A stretch of DNA of 32,088 nucleotides from Bacteroidota bacterium (GCA_011050615.1 DRFJ01000022.1:1-32088), one strand, 5' to 3'. Positions 1 to 8,377 are shown, counted from the first letter of the stretch. The notes: generated from the sequence alone by a model not told the origin. Program-made: numbers and translations.

Positions 1-66
1 ACTTTTTCTACAAGCTTCAACATGAGCATACATCTCGGCCTTGGTGTGTCTTCGTATTTTTCTCAT
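1..66 (-). CDS. IS66-type accessory protein (TnpA-like), N-terminal fragment
   Basis: Read on the minus strand from an ATG at 66, 22 codons are open to the window edge. The peptide starts MRKIRRHTKAEMYAHVEACR, which resembles the start of small DNA-binding accessory proteins of IS66-family elements, where the phrase 'EMYAxVEAC' precedes a helix-turn-helix. The gene continues outside the window, so its integrity is unknown. No transposase is visible here. The identification rests on a short stretch and could equally fit a related IS3-type orfA. Confidence 0.5.
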   Translation of the reverse strand, partial: MRKIRRHTKAEMYAHVEACRKS

Positions 67-267
67 GCGTCAAATCTACAAACTAAGCTGCCACCAGGAA
101 AGATGGGTTCGTAGGACGGATACCCTGGATTTGGTCATTCACTAATTATTACCAATTCAGACTTTGCTTAAATAAGGACTAATACTAATTTACGAAAATG
201 TTTGCAAAAGGCTCTGCAAAAAGTGTTACAGATCATTCAATCATATAGCATGTTAGCCATTGTTTTT
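67..267. other. IS flank and Fic 3' intergenic region
   Basis: No gene is visible. Bases 67-123 are more GC-rich than what follows and probably form the non-coding end of the insertion element whose first gene starts at 66. A plausible outer end is near 123, because the minus strand from there reads GTATCCGTCC, and IS66 ends often begin with GTA. From about 140 the sequence turns AT-rich and shows nothing recognisable. Confidence 0.3.
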
Positions 268-1389
268 TCAAAATAGTCTTAAATAATTTCCGAAAACGTA
301 TAATTTTTTTCTTTTCCCACCAGTTATTTCTTTCAAGATTCCCAACACTTCAAGGTCATTAATTAATTTGTATGCTGTTGGAGGGGATAAATTAGTGAGT
401 TTGATGACAATTGAAGCATCAATTATTGGCTTTTGATATAGGTGATCCATAATTTTCAGAGCAGGTACTGAACGGACCCCCAACTTTTGTATTTCACCTT
501 CTACATCACTTTTTAACTTAAGAATTTTATCAAAAGTTTCAATTCCTTTTTTTGCTGTTTCTAAAATTCCTACCAAAAAGAATTTGAACCATTGATTTAT
601 ATCATTTTTCTCTCTTACAATCATAAGATTATCATAGTAAAGAGATCTATTTCGCTCAAAGAAATCGGATAGATATAATATTGGTATTTTTAATATTTCT
701 TTTTCGACTAGGTATAAGGTAATTAATAAACGACCAACTCTTCCATTCCCATCTAAGAAGGGATGTATAGTTTCAAATTGATAATGAATTAGAGCAATTT
801 TAAGTAAATCAGGGAAAAAGAATTCATTATTATGAACGAATTTCTCCAGATCACTCATTAATTCTTGAACTGAAGTATGAACCGGTGGAATAAAAACTGC
901 ATCATTTATAGAAGCTCCTCCTATCCAATTCTGACTATTTCTAAAAACTCCAGGTTGTTTATGCTTCCCCCTGACTCCTTTAAGCAATGTTGTATGAATG
1001 TTCCTAATTAATCGGGAAGAAAAGGGTATATCTTTTAATGATTCAATTGCCGTATTTAAGGCAGTTATATAGTTTTGAACCTCCTCCCAATCATCCCTTT
1101 TTTCAATTGATATGTCTTTTTTATCTAACAAAGCATCTTCAATACTAGTCTGAGTACCTTCTATTTTATTTGATTTGGTTGCTTCCTTTAGGACATGCAT
1201 ACTAATAAATAAATCAACATTGGGAATATATTCAGAATACATATCTAATCTTCCTAGCTGTCTATCTGCCTGGCTTAAAAGATTAAGTAACTCCATGTCT
1301 TCGATAACCCAAGGCTTATTAATTAATTCGGGTTGAAAGCTTTTATATGTTCCTTGATTAATATGAGTACCTGCCTTGAAATTTTTCAT
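268..1389 (-). CDS. Fic family protein, class II, with C-terminal winged helix
   Basis: A 373-residue Fic-domain protein. Fic enzymes usually transfer AMP from ATP to hydroxyl side chains of target proteins, and some remove it. The active-site motif HPFLDGNGRVGR (about 209-220) is complete, with the catalytic His209, the Asp/Gly/Asn phosphate loop and Arg217. An inhibitory-helix motif S-x3-E-G (Ser73 to Gly78) lies N-terminal to the Fic core, which places it in the self-inhibited class II group. The last 65 residues look like a winged HTH (ALKIMDHLYQKP, then SPPTAYKLINDLEVLG), so the protein may bind DNA. It stands alone, without a partner antitoxin gene. A perfect palindrome 14 bases before the start codon suggests autoregulation. 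Base composition is much more AT-rich than the PUL to its right, consistent with acquisition. Confidence 0.9.
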   Translation of the reverse strand: MKNFKAGTHINQGTYKSFQPELINKPWVIEDMELLNLLSQADRQLGRLDMYSEYIPNVDLFISMHVLKEATKSNKIEGTQTSIEDALLDKKDISIEKRDDWEEVQNYITALNTAIESLKDIPFSSRLIRNIHTTLLKGVRGKHKQPGVFRNSQNWIGGASINDAVFIPPVHTSVQELMSDLEKFVHNNEFFFPDLLKIALIHYQFETIHPFLDGNGRVGRLLITLYLVEKEILKIPILYLSDFFERNRSLYYDNLMIVREKNDINQWFKFFLVGILETAKKGIETFDKILKLKSDVEGEIQKLGVRSVPALKIMDHLYQKPIIDASIVIKLTNLSPPTAYKLINDLEVLGILKEITGGKRKKLYVFGNYLRLF

Positions 1390-1402
1390 AATATTTTTTA
1401 AT

Positions 1403-1416
1403 TAACGAATTCGTTA
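1403..1416. promoter_or_regulatory. Perfect 14-bp palindrome before fic
   Basis: TAACGAATTCGTTA is an exact inverted repeat lying 14 bases upstream of the Fic start codon, in the 5' leader or promoter. Because the Fic protein ends in a winged HTH, this is a natural candidate for a dimeric autoregulatory operator. That role is inferred from position and symmetry only. Confidence 0.5.
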
Positions 1417-1704
1417 TTTAAAAATATGTAAAAATATTTAAATAAGGGCAAGGTATAATTAAAAAATATATGCAGAAATTTAAATTAAGAAAAGATAAAA
1501 TGTAGGGCAATTTGTTTATATAATCAGAATTTGTGATCATATTCTGCTATTATTAATTAATTTAATCAATATAGACCAACATTACATTTTAACTCCGAAA
1601 TTACCAAATGTTTAAGTAGATAAGTTATATTAGGCTAAATTTAATAATTGTCCTTATTATCAAATGTTTTGGACCGCACCTGTCAGCACACCCAATATAA
1701 AAGA
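1417..1704. other. AT-rich intergenic stretch
   Basis: About 290 bases without a supportable gene on either strand. The composition is strongly AT-rich up to about 1670 and becomes more mixed near the tRNA terminator. It should contain the fic promoter, but no convincing -33/-7 pair was found. No repeat of the tRNA 3' end was seen that would mark an integration site. Confidence 0.5.
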
Positions 1705-1733
1705 AGCCCTGTAATACATTCTATTACAGGGCT
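1705..1733 (-). terminator. Rho-independent terminator of tRNA-Leu
   Basis: A perfect 12-bp stem (AGCCCTGTAATA paired with TATTACAGGGCT) closes a 5-base loop. Read on the minus strand it is followed by a T-rich run (TTCTTTTAT). It lies 16 bases after the 3' end of the minus-strand tRNA and would end that transcript. Partial symmetry means it could also stop plus-strand readthrough. Confidence 0.85.
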
Positions 1734-1749
1734 CTAATCATTAACAGGG

Positions 1750-1833
1750 TGCCCAGAACAGGAATCGAACCTGCACGTACTTGCGTACACTAGTCCCTGA
1801 AACTAGCGCGTCTACCAATTCCGCCATCTGGGC
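1750..1833 (-). tRNA. tRNA-Leu (anticodon CAG)
   Basis: The minus strand folds as a class II tRNA: acceptor stem GCCCAGA/TCTGGGC with discriminator A at 1750, a D-arm containing GGTAGACGC, an anticodon arm CTAGT-TTCAGGG-ACTAG giving anticodon CAG (reads CUG), a long variable arm typical of tRNA-Leu (GTACGCAAGTAC), and the T-arm GGTTCGATTCC. The CCA end is not encoded: the bases after the discriminator read CCC. It is a single gene with its own terminator downstream. Confidence 0.95.
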
Positions 1834-1947
1834 ATAATTCCATTCTGCACCCAAATTCGAGATTGCAAAAATAAGCGATTTTTTCGAACAAAAAGACAAG
1901 AGAATAAAAAATCTTCCTCAATCCCTTCTCAGCCCCTTAATTAAAAA

Positions 1948-2172
1948 TCATATCATAGTACTTCGATATCTTTTTGCCAGCTGACTGACAGATATATACT
2001 TGCTCTCCCTGATATATTCCCTTCCTTCAAAAAATACAAGTATGGTAGGGACAGAATAAACACCAGCTTCTGATGTAAGCGACGGATTTATTGACGCATC
2101 AATGGATAAGAATTCCATTTCCGGAAATTTCGTTGAAGCCAGCTCCCATCCCGAACGCGGCAGGGCTATTGA
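1948..2172 (-). pseudogene. Thioredoxin-fold protein, C-terminal relic
   Basis: About 75 codons are open on the minus strand after an in-frame TAA at 2173-2175. The translation contains FPEMEFLSIDASINP, then VYSVPTILVFFEGREYI, which matches the second half of a thioredoxin: the cis-proline loop 'VPT' followed by the beta4-beta5 hairpin. The first half, with its CxxC redox site, is missing, and no matching coding sequence is found up to 2350. An internal ATG at 2118 could start a 56-residue peptide, but it would have no active site. It is read as a 5'-truncated, non-functional relic. Confidence 0.7.
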
Positions 2173-2353
2173 TTATATAAATGGAATTGGTTCGCAAAGT
2201 GTTGATTGTTAGGTTCTAATAATAACAAAACTGACCTTGTTCTTTCGTCGGATTCAAATGTTAAATGATAAATATTACTTGATTATTAAGTCTTTTTTTC
2301 GTATTTTAAGTACGAGAATTTTTGTTTACGGGTAATAAATCAAATAATTAATT

Positions 2354-2752
2354 ATGGGTAAGAATGTTGGAGTATGGCTTGACAAAGAGAAAGCCTATGT
2401 TATTTCCGTGAATGGAGGTAAACACCGTATTGAAAAGGTTGAATCAAATGTTGAATCACGGGTTCGTTATCAGGGTGAAACGAAATCATATTCAAGAATC
2501 GGTGGTGCATTTTTCAACCCTTCAAAGAAAAAGACGAAGAGGGAAAAACATCAGCTAAACCATTATCTTACCGACCTGTCGGTAAAATTATCAGATGCTG
2601 AGAACATTTTGATTTTTGGTCCTGCCGATGTAAAAAAAGAGTTGAGGAAAGTATTGATAAAACGAAAGGATAAACCGGCAATCCGCCTGGAGCCAGCTGA
2701 GCAAATGACAGAGAACCAGATGGTTGCCAGAGTTAAAGAGCATTTTGAGTAA
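2354..2752 (+). CDS. Small conserved protein resembling eRF1/Dom34 domain 3
   Basis: 132 residues, no signal peptide or membrane segment, rich in Lys and Arg. It starts GVWLDKEKAYVISV (a beta-hairpin), has a basic linker (PSKKKTKREKHQ, about 57-68), and then NILIFGPADVKKELRKVL (about 84-101) and QMTENQMVARVKEHF at the end. The 'IFGPADVKKEL' helix-strand unit resembles the third domain of archaeal/eukaryotic release factor eRF1 and of Dom34/pelota, a fold also found in short bacterial proteins. Such proteins are suspected of acting at ribosomes, but no function is established for this form. It lacks a catalytic GGQ motif. It is monocistronic and converges with the GH3 gene 7 bases away. Confidence 0.6.
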   Translation: MGKNVGVWLDKEKAYVISVNGGKHRIEKVESNVESRVRYQGETKSYSRIGGAFFNPSKKKTKREKHQLNHYLTDLSVKLSDAENILIFGPADVKKELRKVLIKRKDKPAIRLEPAEQMTENQMVARVKEHFE

Positions 2753-2759
2753 GAATTTG

Positions 2760-5693
2760 TCAGTCTTTTATAGAGTCATAGACACTCTGTAGTATTTCTG
2801 TCCGGATATTCAGATCGTACAGGAGGTTGTTTTCTCGGGTGGGGTATACCCTGTTTGAAAGGAAAACATAGCTCAAATCATATTCAGGATCAACCCATAC
2901 GAAGGTGCCCGTGAAACCCGAATGCCCGAAACTGGATGCTGAAGCGCCGGGGCAGGGGTAGTCCTCACCGGTGCCGTCTTTTTCATCCACCAGAGGCTTG
3001 TCAAAACCAAGCCCGCGCCTGTTTCCGGGAAACTGGTAACCAGTGTACTCTCTTATTGTTTCTTTATTTAGTATCTGCTCACCTCCGTATACACCTTCCC
3101 TGCGGTACATCTCCATTAATTTGATAAGGTCATTGGCAGTGGCAAAGAGGCCTGCATTTCCTGAAAATCCTCCCATCATAGCAGCTCCTTCATCATGTAC
3201 ATAACCATGTAAGAGCTGTTTTCTGAACAGAGTGTCTACCTCGGTGGGGACAATGCTCGTTTCAGGGTAAAACCTGAAAGGATTGAAAACTATATCCCAT
3301 GCACCCAGCTTATGATAGATATTCCTGTATAAAAAGTCCTCATAGTTTTCCCTGCTCAGGTCTTCAATAATTGATGGTATCAGAAAGAATACCAGACCGG
3401 AATAAACATACTCTTTTTCACCCATGGGTGATCGTTTAATGGCTCTTTTTATCCTGTTAAAATAGTTGCGATGCACGTACAGACCATTAGCCACAGTGCC
3501 CGGATAGCGATCCGACTGTACCCTTTTTATTGTCCGCCACTTATAGGTGTCATTGTTGCGAAGTGTGTTCTTCCAGTATGGTATCCAGGGATATAGCCCG
3601 GCCTGGTGTGCAAGTATTTCACGAAAAACAAGGTCTTTTTTGTCTGAGAATCTCATTTCCGGGACATAATCCACCAGTCTGTCATCAGGGGAGAATAAAC
3701 CCTTTCCGCCAAGTTTCATCAGCCCCGTGGTTGAAGCAGCTACCTTGGTTACTGATGCAAGATCATACAGGTCATTATCCTGTACGTCAATCCTTGAATT
3801 ATAGGTGTGCGATCCGTAACACTTATGAAAAAAAACAATGCCCTTCCTTGCCAGTATTACCTCACATCCGGGATAGGCGCCAGCCTCCAGTCCCGATGTC
3901 GCAAGCGAGTCTATTTTCTTCTCAATAACCTCTGATGCTAGGCCTGCATCCTCGGGATAGCCATACTGAAGCCTGATATTTCCCGGTGTCAGTATCCCAT
4001 ATCCCTGTCTATATTTCTGATTAATGGTCACGGGCAGTCTGCCATGACCTCCAATACCTCCGAAAATGAGCTGTACCGAAAGTTCCTCGGTGTAATTATT
4101 TTCCTGGTAAGCAAGAATTAACCCTTCAGCATCCTGCAAACTTCTGATACGCTCAAGGGCGTAAGGATTCCCAAAGTAAACAGCAATCAGCTTTGTCCTG
4201 GCACCCAGCTTTTCAATGAATTTTTCCTCTTCACCGCTTATACCAAAATTCCGGTAAGGCCTCTGGTCTGTATCGAAAATCCCGGTAATAACAATATCAT
4301 ATCTCTCCAGTTTCTGTAAAAGACTATCACCGTTATTCATCCCTTCAGTCCAGTAATAATTGTCTGTCCTCGTATATTTCTCCGCCATCGACTGAAAGGC
4401 TGTTTTATTACTCCTGTTGACAGCCAGGCATGCTATCCTTGTCCTGTCAAGATTCTTAACGGGGATGATATTGTTCGCATTATTTAATACTGTCAGCGCA
4501 TTTGCATAAAGTTTCCTGATAAAGGCACTGTTGATATTATGCATTGATTTTTCCACTGCTTTCTCACCGGCGGGCTTTTCCGCGAATAATCCCGACCAGT
4601 ATTTTAATGCCAGTATCTTCCTTGTTGTACTCTCAATTTGACTGTAAGTGATTTTACCCTGGTCATAGTAATCCTTTATAGCATTAATAGCCAGTTCCAC
4701 ATCACTGACATATTCTATAATATCATTACCTGCCGCATATGCTATGGCTTCAGCTTCACCAGGGTTAAAATAATCAGTTACGCCCTTCATGTTCATGGCA
4801 TCTGTAATCGCCAGACCTTTGAATCCCAGTTCCTCCTTCAGTAAACCGGTCATAATGGGTTTTGACAGCGTTGAGGGTAGGTTGGAGCTGGTATCCAGGG
4901 CAGGTATATTTAGATGAGCTGACATTATTGCCCCTATGCCTCCTTCAATAGCTGTCCTGAAAGGGTATAACTCAAGGCTGTCAAATCTTTCCCTGGTATG
5001 CTTTATGACCGGAAGGTCATAGTGTGAGTCAGTACTGGTATCGCCGTGTCCGGGAAAATGTTTGGCCGTGGCAAGTATGCCCTTATCCTGCATACCAGTG
5101 AAGTACATTTGCACCTTCCTCGCTACAAGATGCCTGTCTTCACCAAATGACCTGTAATTTATCACGGGATTGTCAGGATTGTTATTAATATCTGCAACAG
5201 GGGCCAGGTTTATGGTCAGCCCAAGCAGCTTAAACTCCTCTGCGATCCTCATACCCATTTCATAGATAAGTGAATCATTATTTATGGCACCCAGGGTCAT
5301 CTGGTAGGGGTAATCCTGTAACAGTTCAAGCCTCATGCCCGCTCCCCATTCACCGTCCATCGCTGTTGCAAGCGGAACGCGGGATATCGACTGGTAATGA
5401 TTAATAAGCTCTGCCTGCTTTGCCGGTGCCCCCTGGAAAAACACAAGTCCGCCAATACCATAGTCCCTTATTGTCCGGTCTATTTCAATATAATGACCTA
5501 TATCCCTGTCTGACCAGGTCGCAAGGAAAATACTCTGAGCTATCTTTTCTTCAATACTCAGGGAGGAAAATACCGAATCAACCCAGGGATGATTATAATA
5601 CTTCATGAATTCAGGTTCCTGTGACGATGACTTTAGCGAAAAAATGAAGAAAAGGCCAGCTAAAAGGATAATTAACAGATGTTTATGAGTCAT
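2760..5693 (-). CDS. Secreted GH3 beta-N-acetylglucosaminidase fused to serine hydrolase (NagZ-AmiE type)
   Basis: 977 residues in two enzymes. A signal peptide (1-25) is followed by a GH3 domain (about 30-370) with the NagZ hallmark KHFPGHGDT (211-219), which supplies the His acid/base loop, and the nucleophile Asp298 in ITDAMNM. A GH3 C-terminal alpha/beta domain spans about 390-570. The last 390 residues form a beta-lactamase/DD-peptidase fold with the SxxK motif SVTK (647-650), a Tyr motif YSG (764) and HSGFTGT (924-930). In Bacillus subtilis, NagZ and the beta-lactamase-fold amidase AmiE are separate neighbours that strip GlcNAc and peptide from muropeptides; here they are one exported protein. 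It lies divergent to a kinase/MurU operon, so a role in releasing free GlcNAc and MurNAc outside the cytoplasm fits. Substrate assignment is inferred. Confidence 0.88.
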   Translation of the reverse strand: MTHKHLLIILLAGLFFIFSLKSSSQEPEFMKYYNHPWVDSVFSSLSIEEKIAQSIFLATWSDRDIGHYIEIDRTIRDYGIGGLVFFQGAPAKQAELINHYQSISRVPLATAMDGEWGAGMRLELLQDYPYQMTLGAINNDSLIYEMGMRIAEEFKLLGLTINLAPVADINNNPDNPVINYRSFGEDRHLVARKVQMYFTGMQDKGILATAKHFPGHGDTSTDSHYDLPVIKHTRERFDSLELYPFRTAIEGGIGAIMSAHLNIPALDTSSNLPSTLSKPIMTGLLKEELGFKGLAITDAMNMKGVTDYFNPGEAEAIAYAAGNDIIEYVSDVELAINAIKDYYDQGKITYSQIESTTRKILALKYWSGLFAEKPAGEKAVEKSMHNINSAFIRKLYANALTVLNNANNIIPVKNLDRTRIACLAVNRSNKTAFQSMAEKYTRTDNYYWTEGMNNGDSLLQKLERYDIVITGIFDTDQRPYRNFGISGEEEKFIEKLGARTKLIAVYFGNPYALERIRSLQDAEGLILAYQENNYTEELSVQLIFGGIGGHGRLPVTINQKYRQGYGILTPGNIRLQYGYPEDAGLASEVIEKKIDSLATSGLEAGAYPGCEVILARKGIVFFHKCYGSHTYNSRIDVQDNDLYDLASVTKVAASTTGLMKLGGKGLFSPDDRLVDYVPEMRFSDKKDLVFREILAHQAGLYPWIPYWKNTLRNNDTYKWRTIKRVQSDRYPGTVANGLYVHRNYFNRIKRAIKRSPMGEKEYVYSGLVFFLIPSIIEDLSRENYEDFLYRNIYHKLGAWDIVFNPFRFYPETSIVPTEVDTLFRKQLLHGYVHDEGAAMMGGFSGNAGLFATANDLIKLMEMYRREGVYGGEQILNKETIREYTGYQFPGNRRGLGFDKPLVDEKDGTGEDYPCPGASASSFGHSGFTGTFVWVDPEYDLSYVFLSNRVYPTRENNLLYDLNIRTEILQSVYDSIKD

Positions 5694-5817
5694 AGCGTTT
5701 CTTGTTTGAGAACTTAAAAATAATAAAAATTATATGTCAATTCCATTGTAGGGCTTATAAGCTTTTAATTATTATTTTAGTGTCTGTAAAAAATATCAAA
5801 TCTTACAGAACAGAGAT

Positions 5818-6957
5818 ATGAATAAACAGCGCTTACTTTCACTGGATATTTATCGGGGTATAACAATAGTGTTTATGATTATAGTTAATACACCCGGGAG
5901 CTGGCAATATGTATATGCCCCTTTAAGACATTCTGAATGGCATGGTTGCACACCAACAGATCTTGTTTTTCCATCCTTTCTTTTTATTGTGGGTGTCTCG
6001 ATGTGGTTCTCAATGAAGAAATATGGACATAACCTTAACACCGCTTCTGTTCTTAAAATACTGTACCGTACATTAATAATCTTTGCAGCGGGCTTTTTGC
6101 TTGTCTGGTTCCCCTTTTTCGGCAAAGAATTGTCAACGGTAAGGATTATGGGTGTTCTGCAGCGTATTGCCCTGGCATACGGCTTCGGTGCCCTTATATG
6201 CCTTATTGTTAAAAGAAATTACCTCTGGGTGGTCTCAGCAGTTATACTCCTTGGCTACTGGGCCCTCCTGTATTTCGCCGGTGGTAATGAACCTTACAGC
6301 CTGGAAGGAAATGTGGTTTTAAAATTTGACCTGCTTTTACTAGGAGAAAATCATTTATACCATGGTTTCGGAATCCCCTTCGATCCGGAAGGATTGCTGA
6401 GTACAATACCGGCTGTGGCAACAGTAATAATTGGATTTATGGCCGGCGAAATAGTTGGTAGTGGGCCGGCAGACATGAAAAAAGTGCTCAGGATGGTATT
6501 AATCGGCCTGCTGCTGACAATTGCAGGTCTGGTCTGGAATATCTGGTTCCCCATAAATAAGCCTTTATGGACAAGTTCATACGTACTTTACACGGGAGGA
6601 CTCTCGCTTATTATCCTTGGCTTGCTTTACCTGCTGATTGATGTTTTGAATTTTAAATGGTGGACAGGCTTTTTTAAAGTCTTCGGGATGAATGCACTTT
6701 TTATTTATATAATGGCTTCACTGTGGACAAAGATTATGCTGCTGATAAAGATAGGGGCAGCAGGTGAAAAAATGAGTTTGTATTCATGGATATATACCAT
6801 GCTTTGTGTGCCAATTATGGAAAGTATATACAATTTACTGAATATTAATAAGTATATGTTTGAAAATGCAAGCTTATTGTTTGCCCTTCTACAGGTATTT
6901 CTTATGTGGATTCTGGTGTATATCCTGTACCGCAGGAAGATATTCATAAAAGTATAG
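5818..6957 (+). CDS. NagX/HGSNAT-like multispanning acyltransferase (DUF5009 type)
   Basis: 379 residues with about ten hydrophobic segments. The N-terminus LSLDIYRGITIVFMIIVN, then PGSWQYVYAPLRHSEWHGC and TPTDLVFPSFLFIVG are the signature of the COG4299 family, which includes bacterial NagX and the lysosomal heparan-alpha-glucosaminide N-acetyltransferase. These proteins pass an acetyl group across a membrane onto an amino sugar. The His in 'LRHSEWHG' is in the place of the family's active-site His. It opens an operon: the next gene starts 4 bases after its stop. The context suggests action on amino sugars from peptidoglycan, but transport has also been proposed for NagX-type proteins. The start has no clear ribosome binding site, which is normal in this phylum. 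Confidence 0.82.
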   Translation: MNKQRLLSLDIYRGITIVFMIIVNTPGSWQYVYAPLRHSEWHGCTPTDLVFPSFLFIVGVSMWFSMKKYGHNLNTASVLKILYRTLIIFAAGFLLVWFPFFGKELSTVRIMGVLQRIALAYGFGALICLIVKRNYLWVVSAVILLGYWALLYFAGGNEPYSLEGNVVLKFDLLLLGENHLYHGFGIPFDPEGLLSTIPAVATVIIGFMAGEIVGSGPADMKKVLRMVLIGLLLTIAGLVWNIWFPINKPLWTSSYVLYTGGLSLIILGLLYLLIDVLNFKWWTGFFKVFGMNALFIYIMASLWTKIMLLIKIGAAGEKMSLYSWIYTMLCVPIMESIYNLLNINKYMFENASLLFALLQVFLMWILVYILYRRKIFIKV

Positions 6958-6961
6958 TGGC

Positions 6962-8377
6962 ATGAATGAAAAGAGATTACTTGCTGAAAAATACAGGAAG
7001 TTTACAGGAGAAGAATGCATTGATATTACAAGTATGCCCCGGTCCGGCTCCGAAAGGAAGTATTTCAGAATTACCGGGTCGGGGAGGACTATGATAGGGG
7101 CATATAATCCAAACAGGGAGGAAAATGATGCTTTCATTGGTTTTACACGGCATTTCAGATCCCTTAAACTGCCGGTACCCGATGTTTTTTGCTACTACCC
7201 GGAGTCAGATTGTTATTTTATACAGGACCTGGGTGATACAAACCTCTTCACATGGCTTGAAAGAAAAAAACAAACAGTTGGTTTTGATGAAAAACTACTC
7301 GATTTTTATAAGCATTCCCTGGAATTGCTTGTTTTATTTCAGACCGAAGCAATAAAGGATCTTAATCTCGGTTTATGTTATCCGCACAGGAGTTTTGACA
7401 GGCAGTCTATGATATGGGACCTTAATTATTTCAAATATATGTTCCTGAAACTGGTGTCTGCACCTTTCAATGAAAAACGACTCGAGAAAGATTTTAATAC
7501 ACTGGTTGATTTCCTTCTTGAAGCCGGCCAGGAATACTTCCTGTACCGTGATTTTCAATCGGCAAATATAATGGTGGTCGATAACAGCCCATGGTTTATC
7601 GATTACCAGGGTGGCAGGAAGGGAAGCGCCCAGTATGATCCCGCTTCATTGCTATATGATCCTAAGGCCCATGTGCCCCAGGAAGCAAGGGAAATACTTA
7701 TTGAACATTATATTAAATTGTTCTGTAAGAAAACATCCGGCAGTGAATCGGACTTCAGAAAGTATTACTATGGTTTTGTACTTATTAGGATTATGCAGGC
7801 TATGGGAGCCTTTGGTTATCGCGGTTTATATGAGCAGAAACCTGGATTTGTTCAGAGTATTATTCCCGGGATCAGGATACTTAATAATATTATAGAATCG
7901 GATCAGTTCAGGCTCAAATTGCCGGAACTGTACCGTGTATTCAAAGAACTGCCAGGGCTGGATATGTTCGCTGAACTCGAGGAACACGAAAGGCTTATAG
8001 TCAGGATTGCAAGCTTTTCATATATGAATGGCATGCCGCAGGACAAAGTACATGGCGGGGGATTTATATACGACTGCAGGGGATTGCCCAATCCCGGGAA
8101 AATTGATAAGCTCAGAAACATGACAGGACTGGATGAACCGGTTAAGAAATATATGACATCACAAAACCATGTGAAAGAATTTATGGATGATGTTTCACGT
8201 ATGGTTATGCGTTCGGTGAAAAGTTATATTGAAAAAGACTATAATTCACTGGCCGTTTCCTTTGGTTGTACGGGAGGGAAACACAGGTCGGTTTACTGCG
8301 CCGAACAGCTCGCTCAAAGCCTTATGAAAATTGACGGGATTGAAATTAAAGTAAATCATAGAGATAAGGATAACTGA
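6962..8377 (+). CDS. amgK: AmgK-like amino-sugar kinase fused to RapZ C-terminal domain
   Basis: 471 residues. The first 335 form an APH/COG3178-type kinase: a nucleotide-loop region near SGSERKYFRI (28-37), IQDLGD (87-92), the catalytic loop YRDFQSANIM (195-204, Asp197, with Tyr in place of the usual His) and the metal-binding Asp214 in FIDYQ. Relatives include AmgK, which phosphorylates MurNAc or GlcNAc at the anomeric position. The last 125 residues match the C-terminal half of RapZ: FIYDCRGLPNPG (368-379) and GCTGGKHRSV (435-444). In E. coli that domain binds glucosamine-6-phosphate and regulates GlmS through small RNAs. The RapZ ATPase half is absent and replaced by the kinase. The stop codon overlaps the murU start by one base, so the two are probably translationally coupled. 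Confidence 0.85.
   Translation: MNEKRLLAEKYRKFTGEECIDITSMPRSGSERKYFRITGSGRTMIGAYNPNREENDAFIGFTRHFRSLKLPVPDVFCYYPESDCYFIQDLGDTNLFTWLERKKQTVGFDEKLLDFYKHSLELLVLFQTEAIKDLNLGLCYPHRSFDRQSMIWDLNYFKYMFLKLVSAPFNEKRLEKDFNTLVDFLLEAGQEYFLYRDFQSANIMVVDNSPWFIDYQGGRKGSAQYDPASLLYDPKAHVPQEAREILIEHYIKLFCKKTSGSESDFRKYYYGFVLIRIMQAMGAFGYRGLYEQKPGFVQSIIPGIRILNNIIESDQFRLKLPELYRVFKELPGLDMFAELEEHERLIVRIASFSYMNGMPQDKVHGGGFIYDCRGLPNPGKIDKLRNMTGLDEPVKKYMTSQNHVKEFMDDVSRMVMRSVKSYIEKDYNSLAVSFGCTGGKHRSVYCAEQLAQSLMKIDGIEIKVNHRDKDN

Noticed and set aside
1705-1833. Genomic island attachment site at the tRNA-Leu 3' end
   Set aside because: No second copy of the tRNA 3' end and no integrase gene is seen in the window, so integration at this tRNA cannot be supported.
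3530-3928. 132-codon plus-strand frame inside the GH3-serine hydrolase gene
   Set aside because: Antisense to a region holding the serine-hydrolase SxxK motif; the peptide has no recognisable features.
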